DNA of 64,000 nt from Eubacterium sp. (GTDB lineage Bacteria > Bacillota > Clostridia > Peptostreptococcales > Anaerovoracaceae): the NCBI GenBank assembly GCA_021769965.1, contig JAETRU010000006.1:1-64000 (forward strand). The letters are read 5' to 3'. The notes beneath the pieces are model-generated. The model had not been told where the DNA came from. It did not search any database and saw only the letters and a program-made list of their open reading frames with translations. Below, piece after piece: positions 18,158 through 27,332 of the stretch. Made by a program: the position numbers and the translations under genes. Position 1 is the stretch's first letter. Each line of letters begins with the position of its first letter.

Positions 18158-18811
18158 TTAAGAAATCCATTTCTTCACATTCATATATATTCTTAGTAGC
18201 GCATAAACAACCGCGCATACTGCCAGTGCCGCGGCAACATCCAGTATGGAATGCTGTTTGACCAGACATGTGGACACACAGATCAGAACCGCCAGTAAAC
18301 AGATCAGGATCTTGACAGACGTCCTTTTGATACTTCGGCTGACGCAGACGGCGCCCGCCGCGAAAACAGCTCCGATCACATGCATGCTGGGTATGACATT
18401 GGTGTTGGTGTCCGCGGCATAGATCGCGCTGACCAGATCGACAAACACGTTATCCCGTTGGAAGGACTCCGGACGCAGATCCTGACCGTTAGGAAACAGA
18501 ATACAGAAACCGATGCTCAGAGAAAATCCTATGATGATGCCGTACATATAGAGACGGAACACCGGCGCGTCTTTGATCATCAGCCAGATCCCGACCCCAA
18601 ACAGCAAGGGATACCAGAGACAGTACGGCACGATAAAGTATTCGCAGAACGGTATCAGATCGTCAAGCGGGCAGTAGGACACCCAGTAATCAGCCGTATC
18701 CGGCACCAGATACTCCATAAGGAAAAAGCCGATCAGGTAGACCGGCACATACAGAACCAGCAGCACATGCCGGTTCTCTCTCAAATCAAATTCCCTTCCC
18801 CTTATCTTCAT
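18158..18811 (-). CDS. PAP2-superfamily membrane phosphatase
   Basis: Multi-pass; VIPSMHVIGAVFAAG...KQHSILDVAAALAVC. Confidence 0.8.
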   Translation of the reverse strand: MKIRGREFDLRENRHVLLVLYVPVYLIGFFLMEYLVPDTADYWVSYCPLDDLIPFCEYFIVPYCLWYPLLFGVGIWLMIKDAPVFRLYMYGIIIGFSLSIGFCILFPNGQDLRPESFQRDNVFVDLVSAIYAADTNTNVIPSMHVIGAVFAAGAVCVSRSIKRTSVKILICLLAVLICVSTCLVKQHSILDVAAALAVCAVVYALLRIYMNVKKWIS

Positions 18812-18812
18812 C

Positions 18813-19703
18813 TCAGCCCTCCGCCGTCATCAGCCGGATGGCTCCATGTATGTTTTCTATTGTAATGCTTTCCGCGCCTTCCTGATACTCTCCGTCCAGG
18901 GTCCACGGCATATCCGGATCCGCTGTGACCTCCATTTTGCTGCTGCTGAAAAAGGATATCATCGGAGAATTGAAATTCTGCGTCGTCAGGGCCAGCAGGA
19001 TCTGATTCAGTTCCAGAATATTAGACGGCGACTTGATCAGAAGCACCTCGAACTTGCCGTCATTCATATCCACCAGATCGTCAGAAAGCGTCAGGATGCC
19101 TCCTACGGAAGTGGAATTGCAGACAGCGCCGAAGAGATATTCTCCGCCGTATACGCCTTGTTCCATCTTCAGCCAGAGCTTCAGCGGCCTGATAGACGGG
19201 ATATCCTTGATCCCTTCCAGGATATAAGCCATGTGGCCCAGCATATTTTTAATAGATTGAGGCGCTTCATAAGACGCCTGTGTAAACGCGCCGAAGGAAG
19301 CCACGTAGGAAAAGTACCTGCCGTTAAAGCATCCCACATCCAGAGTTCTCGGTTTTCCATACGCGATATCTCTGGCGGCCTGTACCACATCTTTAGACAG
19401 ACCCATGCTGACAGCAAAATCATTGGTGCTGCCTGCCGGAATATAGCCGATCGGCACCTGAGCGCCTGATTTCAGCACCCCGTCGATCACTTCATTAAAG
19501 GTACCGTCGCCTCCGATACAGACCACCAGATCAAAGTCTGCCGCGTGATCTCTGGCGATATCGGTACCGTCTCCGGAGGCCTGTGTTGTCCTGACTACTG
19601 TCTCAAAACCCGCTTCACAAAACACCTGTATGATCTCTACAAAATATTTATTGGCCTGCTTGGTTCCCGCGCAGGGATTCAGAATGATCAATATCCTTTT
19701 CAT
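18813..19703 (-). CDS. Diacylglycerol kinase family lipid kinase
   Basis: ILNPCAGTKQA; LVVCIGGDGTFNEVIDGVL; IGYIPAGSTNDFA. Confidence 0.94.
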   Translation of the reverse strand: MKRILIILNPCAGTKQANKYFVEIIQVFCEAGFETVVRTTQASGDGTDIARDHAADFDLVVCIGGDGTFNEVIDGVLKSGAQVPIGYIPAGSTNDFAVSMGLSKDVVQAARDIAYGKPRTLDVGCFNGRYFSYVASFGAFTQASYEAPQSIKNMLGHMAYILEGIKDIPSIRPLKLWLKMEQGVYGGEYLFGAVCNSTSVGGILTLSDDLVDMNDGKFEVLLIKSPSNILELNQILLALTTQNFNSPMISFFSSSKMEVTADPDMPWTLDGEYQEGAESITIENIHGAIRLMTAEG

Positions 19704-19744
19704 AATCTCTTTTCCTTTCTAAAACTCTTTTGATATATTCTGCG

Positions 19745-20485
19745 TCAATCCGCTGTTTCTATATTTTCCGTCTCTATATATTCATTTTCCGTGTTTTTCT
19801 CGTTTGCTTTTATCGCTTTGCCGCTTGCCAGATTCCACCGGAAATGACCGGATATCTTCATTCCGTCGGAAGCATAGATCCGGTCTTCTTCTCCTGCCGG
19901 ATCCTTCCCGTGCTGAATGATATACGGACGTCCCCAGATATTGCGCAGCGGCGATACCACGGCCACGTGACTGGATTCAAAAGTGACGATATCTCCCGGC
20001 TGCCATGCCAGAATATCATCCACGTCAGTAGTCAGCACCACGGCGTTACGCTCAAAAAAACGCTCCAGCTGCGGTACCAGGCGAAAGTCTATATCAGGAT
20101 CCTGTACAGAGATAATATCATCATAGGCCTCGAAATTCTCCCGTATATCCTCCTCTACCAGATCCTTGACATTGACGCCTACGGCCTCCATAGCCTTCCA
20201 GACCACATCCGTACATACGCCGATATCGTCAGGAGGATATCCTCCTTCAATGTATCTGCCATCATAATGAAGATCCTTATTGCTGATATACCTGCGCGCC
20301 GCGCTGGCCATCTTCTCGCCCTGGATCCTCTGTGTACGCAGAAGATCTATCTCCATAGAATCTGTGTCCTGAGAGCCGCATCCCCGCAGCAGCAGTACCG
20401 CGCCTGCAGCCAGCAGACACAGGATCACTGCGATCACGATAAAGAACCGCGGCTTCACCTTATATCTTTTTCTAACACTCATCAA
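19745..20485 (-). CDS. DUF1287 domain protein
   Basis: YEGGYPPDDIGVCTDVVWKAMEAVGVNVKDLV; DIVTFESSHVAVVSP. Confidence 0.8.
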   Translation of the reverse strand: MMSVRKRYKVKPRFFIVIAVILCLLAAGAVLLLRGCGSQDTDSMEIDLLRTQRIQGEKMASAARRYISNKDLHYDGRYIEGGYPPDDIGVCTDVVWKAMEAVGVNVKDLVEEDIRENFEAYDDIISVQDPDIDFRLVPQLERFFERNAVVLTTDVDDILAWQPGDIVTFESSHVAVVSPLRNIWGRPYIIQHGKDPAGEEDRIYASDGMKISGHFRWNLASGKAIKANEKNTENEYIETENIETAD

Positions 20486-20503
20486 AACTTCTCCTTGGCT
20501 TTC

Positions 20504-21106
20504 CTATCTTACCCGCAGCGTGGTCCCAAGACCTTCCGCGATCTTTCTGCACAAAACGATATCCGCCTCGGGTATCACGCCTACCACAGACATAGCGACC
20601 TTCGGCACGTACTTCTTTACATCCCGGGTATACTGCAGAATTGCCGGAAACGCGGCAAGGCCAAATCGCGGATGACAGAGCGCGTCGTACTTTTCAGCGC
20701 TGCACTGATTCAGACTGACGCTGACACAGTCGACAAGTCCCGCGAGATCGCCGGCAGTCTCTCTGCCGTGGATCAGATCTGCCAGCCCGTTGGTATTGAT
20801 CCTGACAGAAAGACGGGTATGAGACTTCACATGATCCGCGATCTTCAGCAGATCCGCGAGGCGTTCTGTCGGTTCGCTGTATCCGCAGAATACCAGCTCG
20901 TCATACTGGGACAGATCCCACTGCCGCAGCATATCCACCGTTTCTTCCACCGTCGGCTCCCGCTTCAGCCAGAGCGAATCGGCGCTTCCCAGCCCGTCCG
21001 TCATATCCCGGATGCAGAACTCGCACCGGCACGGACACCGATTGGTAATATTTGCGTAAAGTCCTCTTCCGTAATCATAGAGAACACTTCCGATCTCAGA
21101 ATTCAT
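20504..21106 (-). CDS. TatD-linked radical SAM protein
   Basis: ANITNRCPCRCEFCIRD CxxxCxxC cluster; FCGYSEPTERLADLL. Confidence 0.82.
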   Translation of the reverse strand: MNSEIGSVLYDYGRGLYANITNRCPCRCEFCIRDMTDGLGSADSLWLKREPTVEETVDMLRQWDLSQYDELVFCGYSEPTERLADLLKIADHVKSHTRLSVRINTNGLADLIHGRETAGDLAGLVDCVSVSLNQCSAEKYDALCHPRFGLAAFPAILQYTRDVKKYVPKVAMSVVGVIPEADIVLCRKIAEGLGTTLRVR

Positions 21107-21930
21107 GATCTGTATTTCCCCCCTTTCGTATCTTTCCATACTTTATTAAACAGGATCCCCAGACACAACGCCCATGACAGGAAATAGAACCACATCAGCA
21201 GCGCTACGATGCTGGCAAGAGATCCGTAGATGATGTCATAATTAACGGTATAGTCGGCGTAATTTGAATACACGATCGTCACGACCAGCATGCCTACCGC
21301 TCCCAGAACACTGCCGGGCACCACTTCCCGAAAACTCATTTTCTCGATAGGAAGCACATAATAATTGTAGGACACCATAAGAAAATACAGCGCCCCCGCA
21401 AGTGGCCACCGTAAAAAAGTCCAGAGGTTATCGATCACAGAACCCTCGATGATCTTTCCGAATACCAGCTTCAGTATCATCTCCCCGTACACCGGAATGA
21501 TGATAACAAAAGCCAGTGTAAACATAGTCATGGCCATAGTTCTGAAAGACCGAAGCCTCTCACGAAAGAAATTTCCCGTAGTCCTGCCGCCGGAATAAGT
21601 ATAATTGGCGATCCGCATCATGGAAAACTGCGCTCTGGACGCAGCCCAGAGCGCCATGAGGATCATGACGATATTGGATGTGGTCGCCGATCTGTATTTC
21701 AGAAGTCCTTTAAGCGTCTCTGCCATAGACGGAGCCACATACTGGCCGATCCATTCATTGATAATATCCATAGATACATCCAGAAGCCCCAGCAGACTGG
21801 ACAGAACGATGAAAGTCGGTACCAGAGACAGCATGATGTAGAAAGACATCTGCGCGGCAAAGCCCTGATAATACGGATCCTGCATCTGCTTAAAGCCCAG
21901 CGCGAACATCCGGATGAATCTGTTCTTCAT
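21103..21930 (-). CDS. YihY/virulence factor BrkB family membrane protein
   Basis: AAQMSFYIMLSLVPTFIVLSSLLGLL; ASIVALLMWFYFLSWALCLGILFN. Confidence 0.9.
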   Translation of the reverse strand: MKNRFIRMFALGFKQMQDPYYQGFAAQMSFYIMLSLVPTFIVLSSLLGLLDVSMDIINEWIGQYVAPSMAETLKGLLKYRSATTSNIVMILMALWAASRAQFSMMRIANYTYSGGRTTGNFFRERLRSFRTMAMTMFTLAFVIIIPVYGEMILKLVFGKIIEGSVIDNLWTFLRWPLAGALYFLMVSYNYYVLPIEKMSFREVVPGSVLGAVGMLVVTIVYSNYADYTVNYDIIYGSLASIVALLMWFYFLSWALCLGILFNKVWKDTKGGKYRS

Positions 21931-21933
21931 TCG

Positions 21934-22533
21934 TTAAGCTTTCCTTTCTTCCAACAGTTTCTCAAGCTGTATCAAAGCTTTTGCCCTGTGGCTGACAGCA
22001 TTCTTCTCCTCCGGTGTAAGCTGGGCAAAAGTTCTCTGAAAACCATCCGGCACAAAAAGAGGATCGTAGCCGAATCCGTTTTCTCCTACCGGCGTATCGA
22101 TAATATGGCCTTCGCATTCACCTCTGGCTACCAGAGTCTCGCCGTCAGGATAGACCATGGTGATGACGGAAACGAATTTTGCCCGCCGCTCTTTGTAAGG
22201 CACACCTTCCAGCAGATCCAAAAGCTTCTGATTATTCTTTTCGTCGCCGGAACCCTCTCCGGCAAACCGGGCCGAATAGACACCGGGCGCACCGCCCAGA
22301 TACTCCACCATCAGTCCGGAATCGTCGGCGATCGTCACCCTGCCGCACATCTTCATGATCTCGCTGGCTTTTTTAAAAGAATTTTCTTCAAAGGTCTCTC
22401 CGTCCTCCTCGATCTCCGTTTTCGGCAGTCCGGCTTCATCCCGGGAGATGATCTCCATACCGAATTTTCTGGTGATCGCCTCGATCTCTGCAATCTTATG
22501 CGCGTTTCTGGACGCAGCAATGATAGTTTCCAT
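21934..22533 (-). CDS. rdgB: XTP/dITP diphosphatase (RdgB/HAM1)
   Basis: IAASRNAHKIAEIEAI; TIADDSGLMVEYLGGAPGVYSARFAG; GFGYDPLFVP. Confidence 0.96.
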   Translation of the reverse strand: METIIAASRNAHKIAEIEAITRKFGMEIISRDEAGLPKTEIEEDGETFEENSFKKASEIMKMCGRVTIADDSGLMVEYLGGAPGVYSARFAGEGSGDEKNNQKLLDLLEGVPYKERRAKFVSVITMVYPDGETLVARGECEGHIIDTPVGENGFGYDPLFVPDGFQRTFAQLTPEEKNAVSHRAKALIQLEKLLEERKA

Positions 22534-22588
22534 ATGTCGTTCCTTCCTTCTCAGATATTATCGTTGTTGTATCTTGATCTCTGCACTT

Positions 22589-23131
22589 TTACAGAGCCTT
22601 CAGGCCGATGATGATCAGGATCAGTCCCCCTGCAAGTTCTGCGCCGCTGCCTAATACGTCCGCGAATCTGCGTCCGATCAAAAGCGCAATACTGACCAGC
22701 AGAGCTGTGATCACCGAAATCAGAGCCGCGGTGGAAACAATGTCCGCCCGCATGGCACAAAGCCCTACGCCTACAGCAAAGGCGTCAATGCTGGTCGCTG
22801 CAGCCTGCAGCAGCAAAACGCCCGGAGTCAGCTGTCTGCCTTTCGTGTCAAAGGATTCAGCCTGCAGTCCTTCCCTGATCATATTGCCTCCGATCAGAAA
22901 AAGGATCACGCAGATGACGATGCCGCTGTATTCAGTGATCAGCTCTGCAAGGATCGATCCCGCATAATATCCTGCCAGAGGCATCAGCCCCTGAAAAATG
23001 CCAAAGCAGACCGGCATCGCTATGTAATCTCTCCTGGCAAGTCCCCGGAACGCCATACCGTTGCTCAAAGCCACCGCGACGGCATCCATTGCCAGACCGC
23101 CTCCGATGGCAGCCGTTTCAATAATTCCCAT
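22589..23131 (-). CDS. MntP/YtaF-type putative metal efflux protein
   Basis: GGGLAMDAVAVALSNGMAF; two-fold repeat ATSIDAFAVGVGLC. Confidence 0.8.
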   Translation of the reverse strand: MGIIETAAIGGGLAMDAVAVALSNGMAFRGLARRDYIAMPVCFGIFQGLMPLAGYYAGSILAELITEYSGIVICVILFLIGGNMIREGLQAESFDTKGRQLTPGVLLLQAAATSIDAFAVGVGLCAMRADIVSTAALISVITALLVSIALLIGRRFADVLGSGAELAGGLILIIIGLKAL

Positions 23132-23278
23132 AAATACCCCATAAAGAATATATTAAGCTTAAGTATACCATTTTATGGACCTTTCCGCAAGTTTCACCGC
23201 AAAGAAAAATGGTTTATCCGCGCAAAAATCTATGCTATACTATAAATATTATTATGTGACAAGGAGCTTGTATTAACA

Positions 23279-24190
23279 ATGAAATTTACGATTTTAGACG
23301 CTTTTTCCATCAATCCGGGCGATCTGTCCTGGAAACCTCTGGAGGATATCTGTGATTTCTTACCCTATGACCGTACAGATGATCAGGATATTCCAGAGCG
23401 GATCGCCGGCTGTGACGGTTTTTTTGTCAGCAAATGCCCTATTACCCGTCAGGTCATGGAAAGCAGTCCATCTCTGAAATTCATCGGTGTCACCGCCACC
23501 GGTTATGATAACGTGGATCTGAAAGCAGCGGAAGATCTGGGCATCGCGGTATGCAATGTCCCTGCCTACTCCACAGATGCTGTCGCTCAGCACGCCTTTG
23601 CTCTGATCCTTGAACTGACCAATCTGGCCGGCAGCTACAACGACAGTGTCCAGAAAGGCAAATGGTACGAGACGAAGGACTTCACCTTTATCGAAGGCTC
23701 TCTGACGCTGCTCAGCGGCAAATCTCTGGGCATCATCGGCTACGGCAATATCGGAAAACGAGTGGCCCGTATCGGAGAAGCTTTCGGCATGAAGATCAAC
23801 ATTTACAGTCAGGATAAAAAGGCCGCCATGGAATCAGACATTCTGACGCTCCACTGTCCTCTGACTCCGGAAAATACCGGCTTCATCAACGCCGATTTCA
23901 TCAGCGGCATGAAAGACGGCGCCATACTCATCAATACAGCCAGAGGCGCTCTGATCAACGAAGAGGATCTGGCAGACGCGCTGCGGTCCGGTAAACTGGC
24001 CGCCGCAGCCCTGGATGTGCTCTCCTGCGAACCGCCGGAAAAGCCTCATCCGCTGATCGGACTTTCCAACTGCATCCTGACGCCTCATATCGCGTGGATG
24101 CCGAAAGAAACGCGGCAAAAGGTCATCGATATCTGCGCGGACAACCTGCAGAGCTGGCTGGACGGCGGCGATCTGAACAGACTGGTATAG
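23279..24190 (+). CDS. D-2-hydroxyacid dehydrogenase
   Basis: GKSLGIIGYGNIGKRVARIGEAFGMK; LINTARGALINEEDL; LTPHIAWMPKETR. Confidence 0.93.
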   Translation: MKFTILDAFSINPGDLSWKPLEDICDFLPYDRTDDQDIPERIAGCDGFFVSKCPITRQVMESSPSLKFIGVTATGYDNVDLKAAEDLGIAVCNVPAYSTDAVAQHAFALILELTNLAGSYNDSVQKGKWYETKDFTFIEGSLTLLSGKSLGIIGYGNIGKRVARIGEAFGMKINIYSQDKKAAMESDILTLHCPLTPENTGFINADFISGMKDGAILINTARGALINEEDLADALRSGKLAAAALDVLSCEPPEKPHPLIGLSNCILTPHIAWMPKETRQKVIDICADNLQSWLDGGDLNRLV

Positions 24191-24203
24191 GAGAACGCGT
24201 GCC

Positions 24204-25148
24204 ATGAGTTCAGTACTTCTAAATGTCTTTACCATATTTTCCATGGTTCTGATCGGATATACAGCATGCAGAAAGGGCGTGCTTCCTTTTGCTGCGAACG
24301 ATTACTTTGTCAAGCTGCTGCTGTCTATCTGCATTCCATGTATGATCATCTCTTCCATGTCCACGAAGGAATTAAACACGTCCATTCTGGATCAGGTCAT
24401 ACAGATGACCGCAGGCTCCGCCCTTTATTTTATATTGGGCGCTGTCCTGTCCTGGTTCATCATCAGACTGTTTCACCTGGGATCCAGAGAAGATCAGGGC
24501 GTTCTCATGGTGATCCTTACCAGTATCAACTCCGGCTTTATGGGATTTCCCATTACCAATGCCATCTTCGGCAGCGACTGTCTCTTCATGATGGTCTTAA
24601 ACAACAGCGTCATGACGTTCTATCTCTATTCCATCCTGCTCATGCAGCTCCACGCGGGAGAAGTGAAGACCCGTCTTTCCCTGAAAGAAATGATCCGGCC
24701 CATGCGCAACGCCTGCATGTACGCTTCGGTCATCGGCTTCATCATACTTTTCGCGCAGATCCGCATTCCGGCGTTTATCATCGATCTGACGGACATGATC
24801 GGCAGCGCGACCACGCCGGTCTCCATGTTTGTCGTCGGGATCCAGCTTTCACAGAGCGACTTCCGGTCTGTAGTCAAAAACAGGACCCTGCTTCTGGTGT
24901 CTCTCTGCGCAGTTATCATCATGCCGCTTCTCATGCTGCTCGCGGTGCACTGGCTGCCGCTGAATCCCATTGTCAAAGCGTCCCTGGTCTTTGCCGTGGC
25001 CTTTCCGACAGCAGTCATTTCCGTAGCCCTTACGGCAAAGGAAAAGAAAAACGCCGGCCTGATGGCAGAAGGCGTGGCGCTGACGACGCTGTTCTCCATG
25101 ATAACCCTTCCCGCCTGGGCTATGATACTGCTTCATCTGTATTTCTGA
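24204..25148 (+). CDS. AEC-family transporter
   Basis: Ten-TM pattern; SGFMGFPITNAIFG; FPTAVISVALTA. Confidence 0.85.
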   Translation: MSSVLLNVFTIFSMVLIGYTACRKGVLPFAANDYFVKLLLSICIPCMIISSMSTKELNTSILDQVIQMTAGSALYFILGAVLSWFIIRLFHLGSREDQGVLMVILTSINSGFMGFPITNAIFGSDCLFMMVLNNSVMTFYLYSILLMQLHAGEVKTRLSLKEMIRPMRNACMYASVIGFIILFAQIRIPAFIIDLTDMIGSATTPVSMFVVGIQLSQSDFRSVVKNRTLLLVSLCAVIIMPLLMLLAVHWLPLNPIVKASLVFAVAFPTAVISVALTAKEKKNAGLMAEGVALTTLFSMITLPAWAMILLHLYF

Positions 25149-25221
25149 TCTGAAGACAGATCAAATCATGTTTTTGCCGCGGTAAAAACCCTGTATATAC
25201 TGGAAATCCTCTTTCGGATAT

Positions 25222-25243
25222 GATATACTGTTACCAGTATATC
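25222..25243. promoter_or_regulatory. 22-bp inverted repeat upstream of REC-HD-GYP-GGDEF gene
   Basis: GATATACTG-TTAC-CAGTATATC. Confidence 0.5.
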
Positions 25244-25308
25244 CAGCAGAAACGCGGATAACAGGACCAAAATAAAACCAAAAAACGTGAGGAACAAATT
25301 TAAGCACT

Positions 25309-26946
25309 ATGGAAAAGCAGAAAATATTGATTGTAGACGATTCAAAGATGAACCGGGATCTTCTGGTGGACATCCTGGAAGGCCAGTATGATGTAGTGGA
25401 AGCCTGCAACGGGCTGGAGGCGATCTCCATTCTTTCTGAACACAGATTAGAATTCTCACTTCTGCTTCTGGACATTATGATGCCAGAAATGGATGGATTC
25501 GAAGTTTTATCCTACATAAGCAAGTATCACTGGAATGATACCTTCGCGGTCATCATGATCTCCGCCGACGATTCTCCGGCATATATTAAACGCGCCTACG
25601 ACCTGGGGGCTTTTGACTATATCAGCCGTCCCTTTGATTCAACCATCGTACAGCGCCGGATCTTAAACACGATGCTTTTATATGCCCGGCAGCAGCATCT
25701 GGAAGAGATCATCACAGAACAGTTTTATGAGCAGCAGCAGAATAACAATCTGATGGTCTCCATTCTGTCCCATATCGTAGAATTTCGTAATGGAGAGAGC
25801 GGACGTCATGTCCTTCATGTCAATACTATTACAGAATATTTACTGAAGCAGCTGATCCTGCATACGGACAGCTACCCTTTATCCAAATCCGATATCTCTT
25901 TGATTTGCACGGCCTCATCGCTGCACGACATCGGTAAGATCACAATTTCAGATGAGATTTTAAACAAACCCGGACGCCTTACGGATGAAGAATTTGAAGT
26001 GATGAAAACTCACTCTGCCATCGGCGCCAAGATGCTTTCCGAACTGCCGGCCGAACAGAGCAGTCTGCCCCTTGTCAAAGTGGCTTCTGAGATCTGCCGG
26101 TGGCATCATGAGAGATATGACGGCAAAGGGTATCCGGATGGATTAAAAGGAGAAGAGATCCCTATTTCCGCGCAGGTAGTTGCCCTGGCCGATGTATATG
26201 ACGCGTTGACCAGTGAGCGCTGTTATAAAAAAGCGTATTCCCATGAAGAAGCCGTGAATATGATCCTGAGAGGAGAGTGCGGTACTTTCAATCCGCTCCT
26301 TCTGCTGTGTCTGCAGGAGATCTCGGACATACTGAAAAGTAAGATAACAGAGCTCCCGCCTCTGCAGACGGCCAAAAAGAGTTTTCAGGATATGGGTCAG
26401 GATATCGATTACGACCGGTTGTTCACTGATGAAAAATACACATTTTTACTCGGCGAACAGCAGCTGTTATATACTGACTCGCTGACCGGCGTCTACAACC
26501 GCCGCTATTATGACGCGCATTTTCAGAGCGATGAAACGGTTCAGGCCGTCGTTATGATAGACATAGATGATTTCAAATCTATCAACGACAATTACGGACA
26601 CGAGACAGGCGATATCGTATTGCAGCGGGTCGCGCGGACGATCGCGTCATATGTACGAAAAACAGACGCGGTGATCCGTTATGGCGGAGATGAATTCGTA
26701 ATTGTATTTTACAACATACCCGCAAATGTGTTTACGCAGAAACTGGAGAATATCCGATGCTCTGTCGATCATCTGACGATAGACGAGCATCCGCAGATCC
26801 ATCTGTCCGTAAGCATAGGAGGCGCGTACGGAACAGGCGAAACAAAAAAACTCTTTAACACAGCGGACAGAATGATGTATCAGGCAAAGATCACAAAAAA
26901 CCGTGTAGTGATACACAATCTGAATAAAAAAGCGGATGACATCTAA
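25309..26946 (+). CDS. Response regulator with REC, HD-GYP and GGDEF domains
   Basis: ILIVDDSKMNRDLL/LLDIMMPEMDGFE (REC); HDIGK and HHERYDGKGYPDGL (HD-GYP); RYGGDEFVIVF (GGDEF). Confidence 0.95.
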   Translation: MEKQKILIVDDSKMNRDLLVDILEGQYDVVEACNGLEAISILSEHRLEFSLLLLDIMMPEMDGFEVLSYISKYHWNDTFAVIMISADDSPAYIKRAYDLGAFDYISRPFDSTIVQRRILNTMLLYARQQHLEEIITEQFYEQQQNNNLMVSILSHIVEFRNGESGRHVLHVNTITEYLLKQLILHTDSYPLSKSDISLICTASSLHDIGKITISDEILNKPGRLTDEEFEVMKTHSAIGAKMLSELPAEQSSLPLVKVASEICRWHHERYDGKGYPDGLKGEEIPISAQVVALADVYDALTSERCYKKAYSHEEAVNMILRGECGTFNPLLLLCLQEISDILKSKITELPPLQTAKKSFQDMGQDIDYDRLFTDEKYTFLLGEQQLLYTDSLTGVYNRRYYDAHFQSDETVQAVVMIDIDDFKSINDNYGHETGDIVLQRVARTIASYVRKTDAVIRYGGDEFVIVFYNIPANVFTQKLENIRCSVDHLTIDEHPQIHLSVSIGGAYGTGETKKLFNTADRMMYQAKITKNRVVIHNLNKKADDI

Positions 26947-26964
26947 AAAGGAGGAATTTTCACT

Positions 26965-27327
26965 ATGAATCTAAAAGACTGTTATATCAAACTAGGCGGC
27001 GATTACGACGCGGTACTGGGCAGACTGCGCCGCGAGCAGACAGTCCAGAAGTTTGTATTTAAATTTCTGAAGGATACGAGCTTCGATCTGTTTGAAGCTT
27101 CTATGAACAGCGGAAATTATGAGGAAGCGCTCCGGGCCGTTCACACGTTAAAAGGGATCTGTCAGAATCTTTCCTTTGACCGTCTGTACGCGAGCAGCAA
27201 TCTCGTAACGCAGGCGCTGAAAGAAAATGATCCTGAAAGAGCCGCCTCCATGATACCGCAGTTATCTGAGGACTATCACGGCACTGTCTGCGCTATTGAA
27301 GAATATCAGAGGTCCGAGGAGGAATAA
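26965..27327 (+). CDS. Hpt-domain phosphotransfer protein
   Basis: EEALRAVHTLKGICQNL phosphoacceptor-His motif. Confidence 0.9.
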   Translation: MNLKDCYIKLGGDYDAVLGRLRREQTVQKFVFKFLKDTSFDLFEASMNSGNYEEALRAVHTLKGICQNLSFDRLYASSNLVTQALKENDPERAASMIPQLSEDYHGTVCAIEEYQRSEEE

Positions 27328-27332
27328 CATCC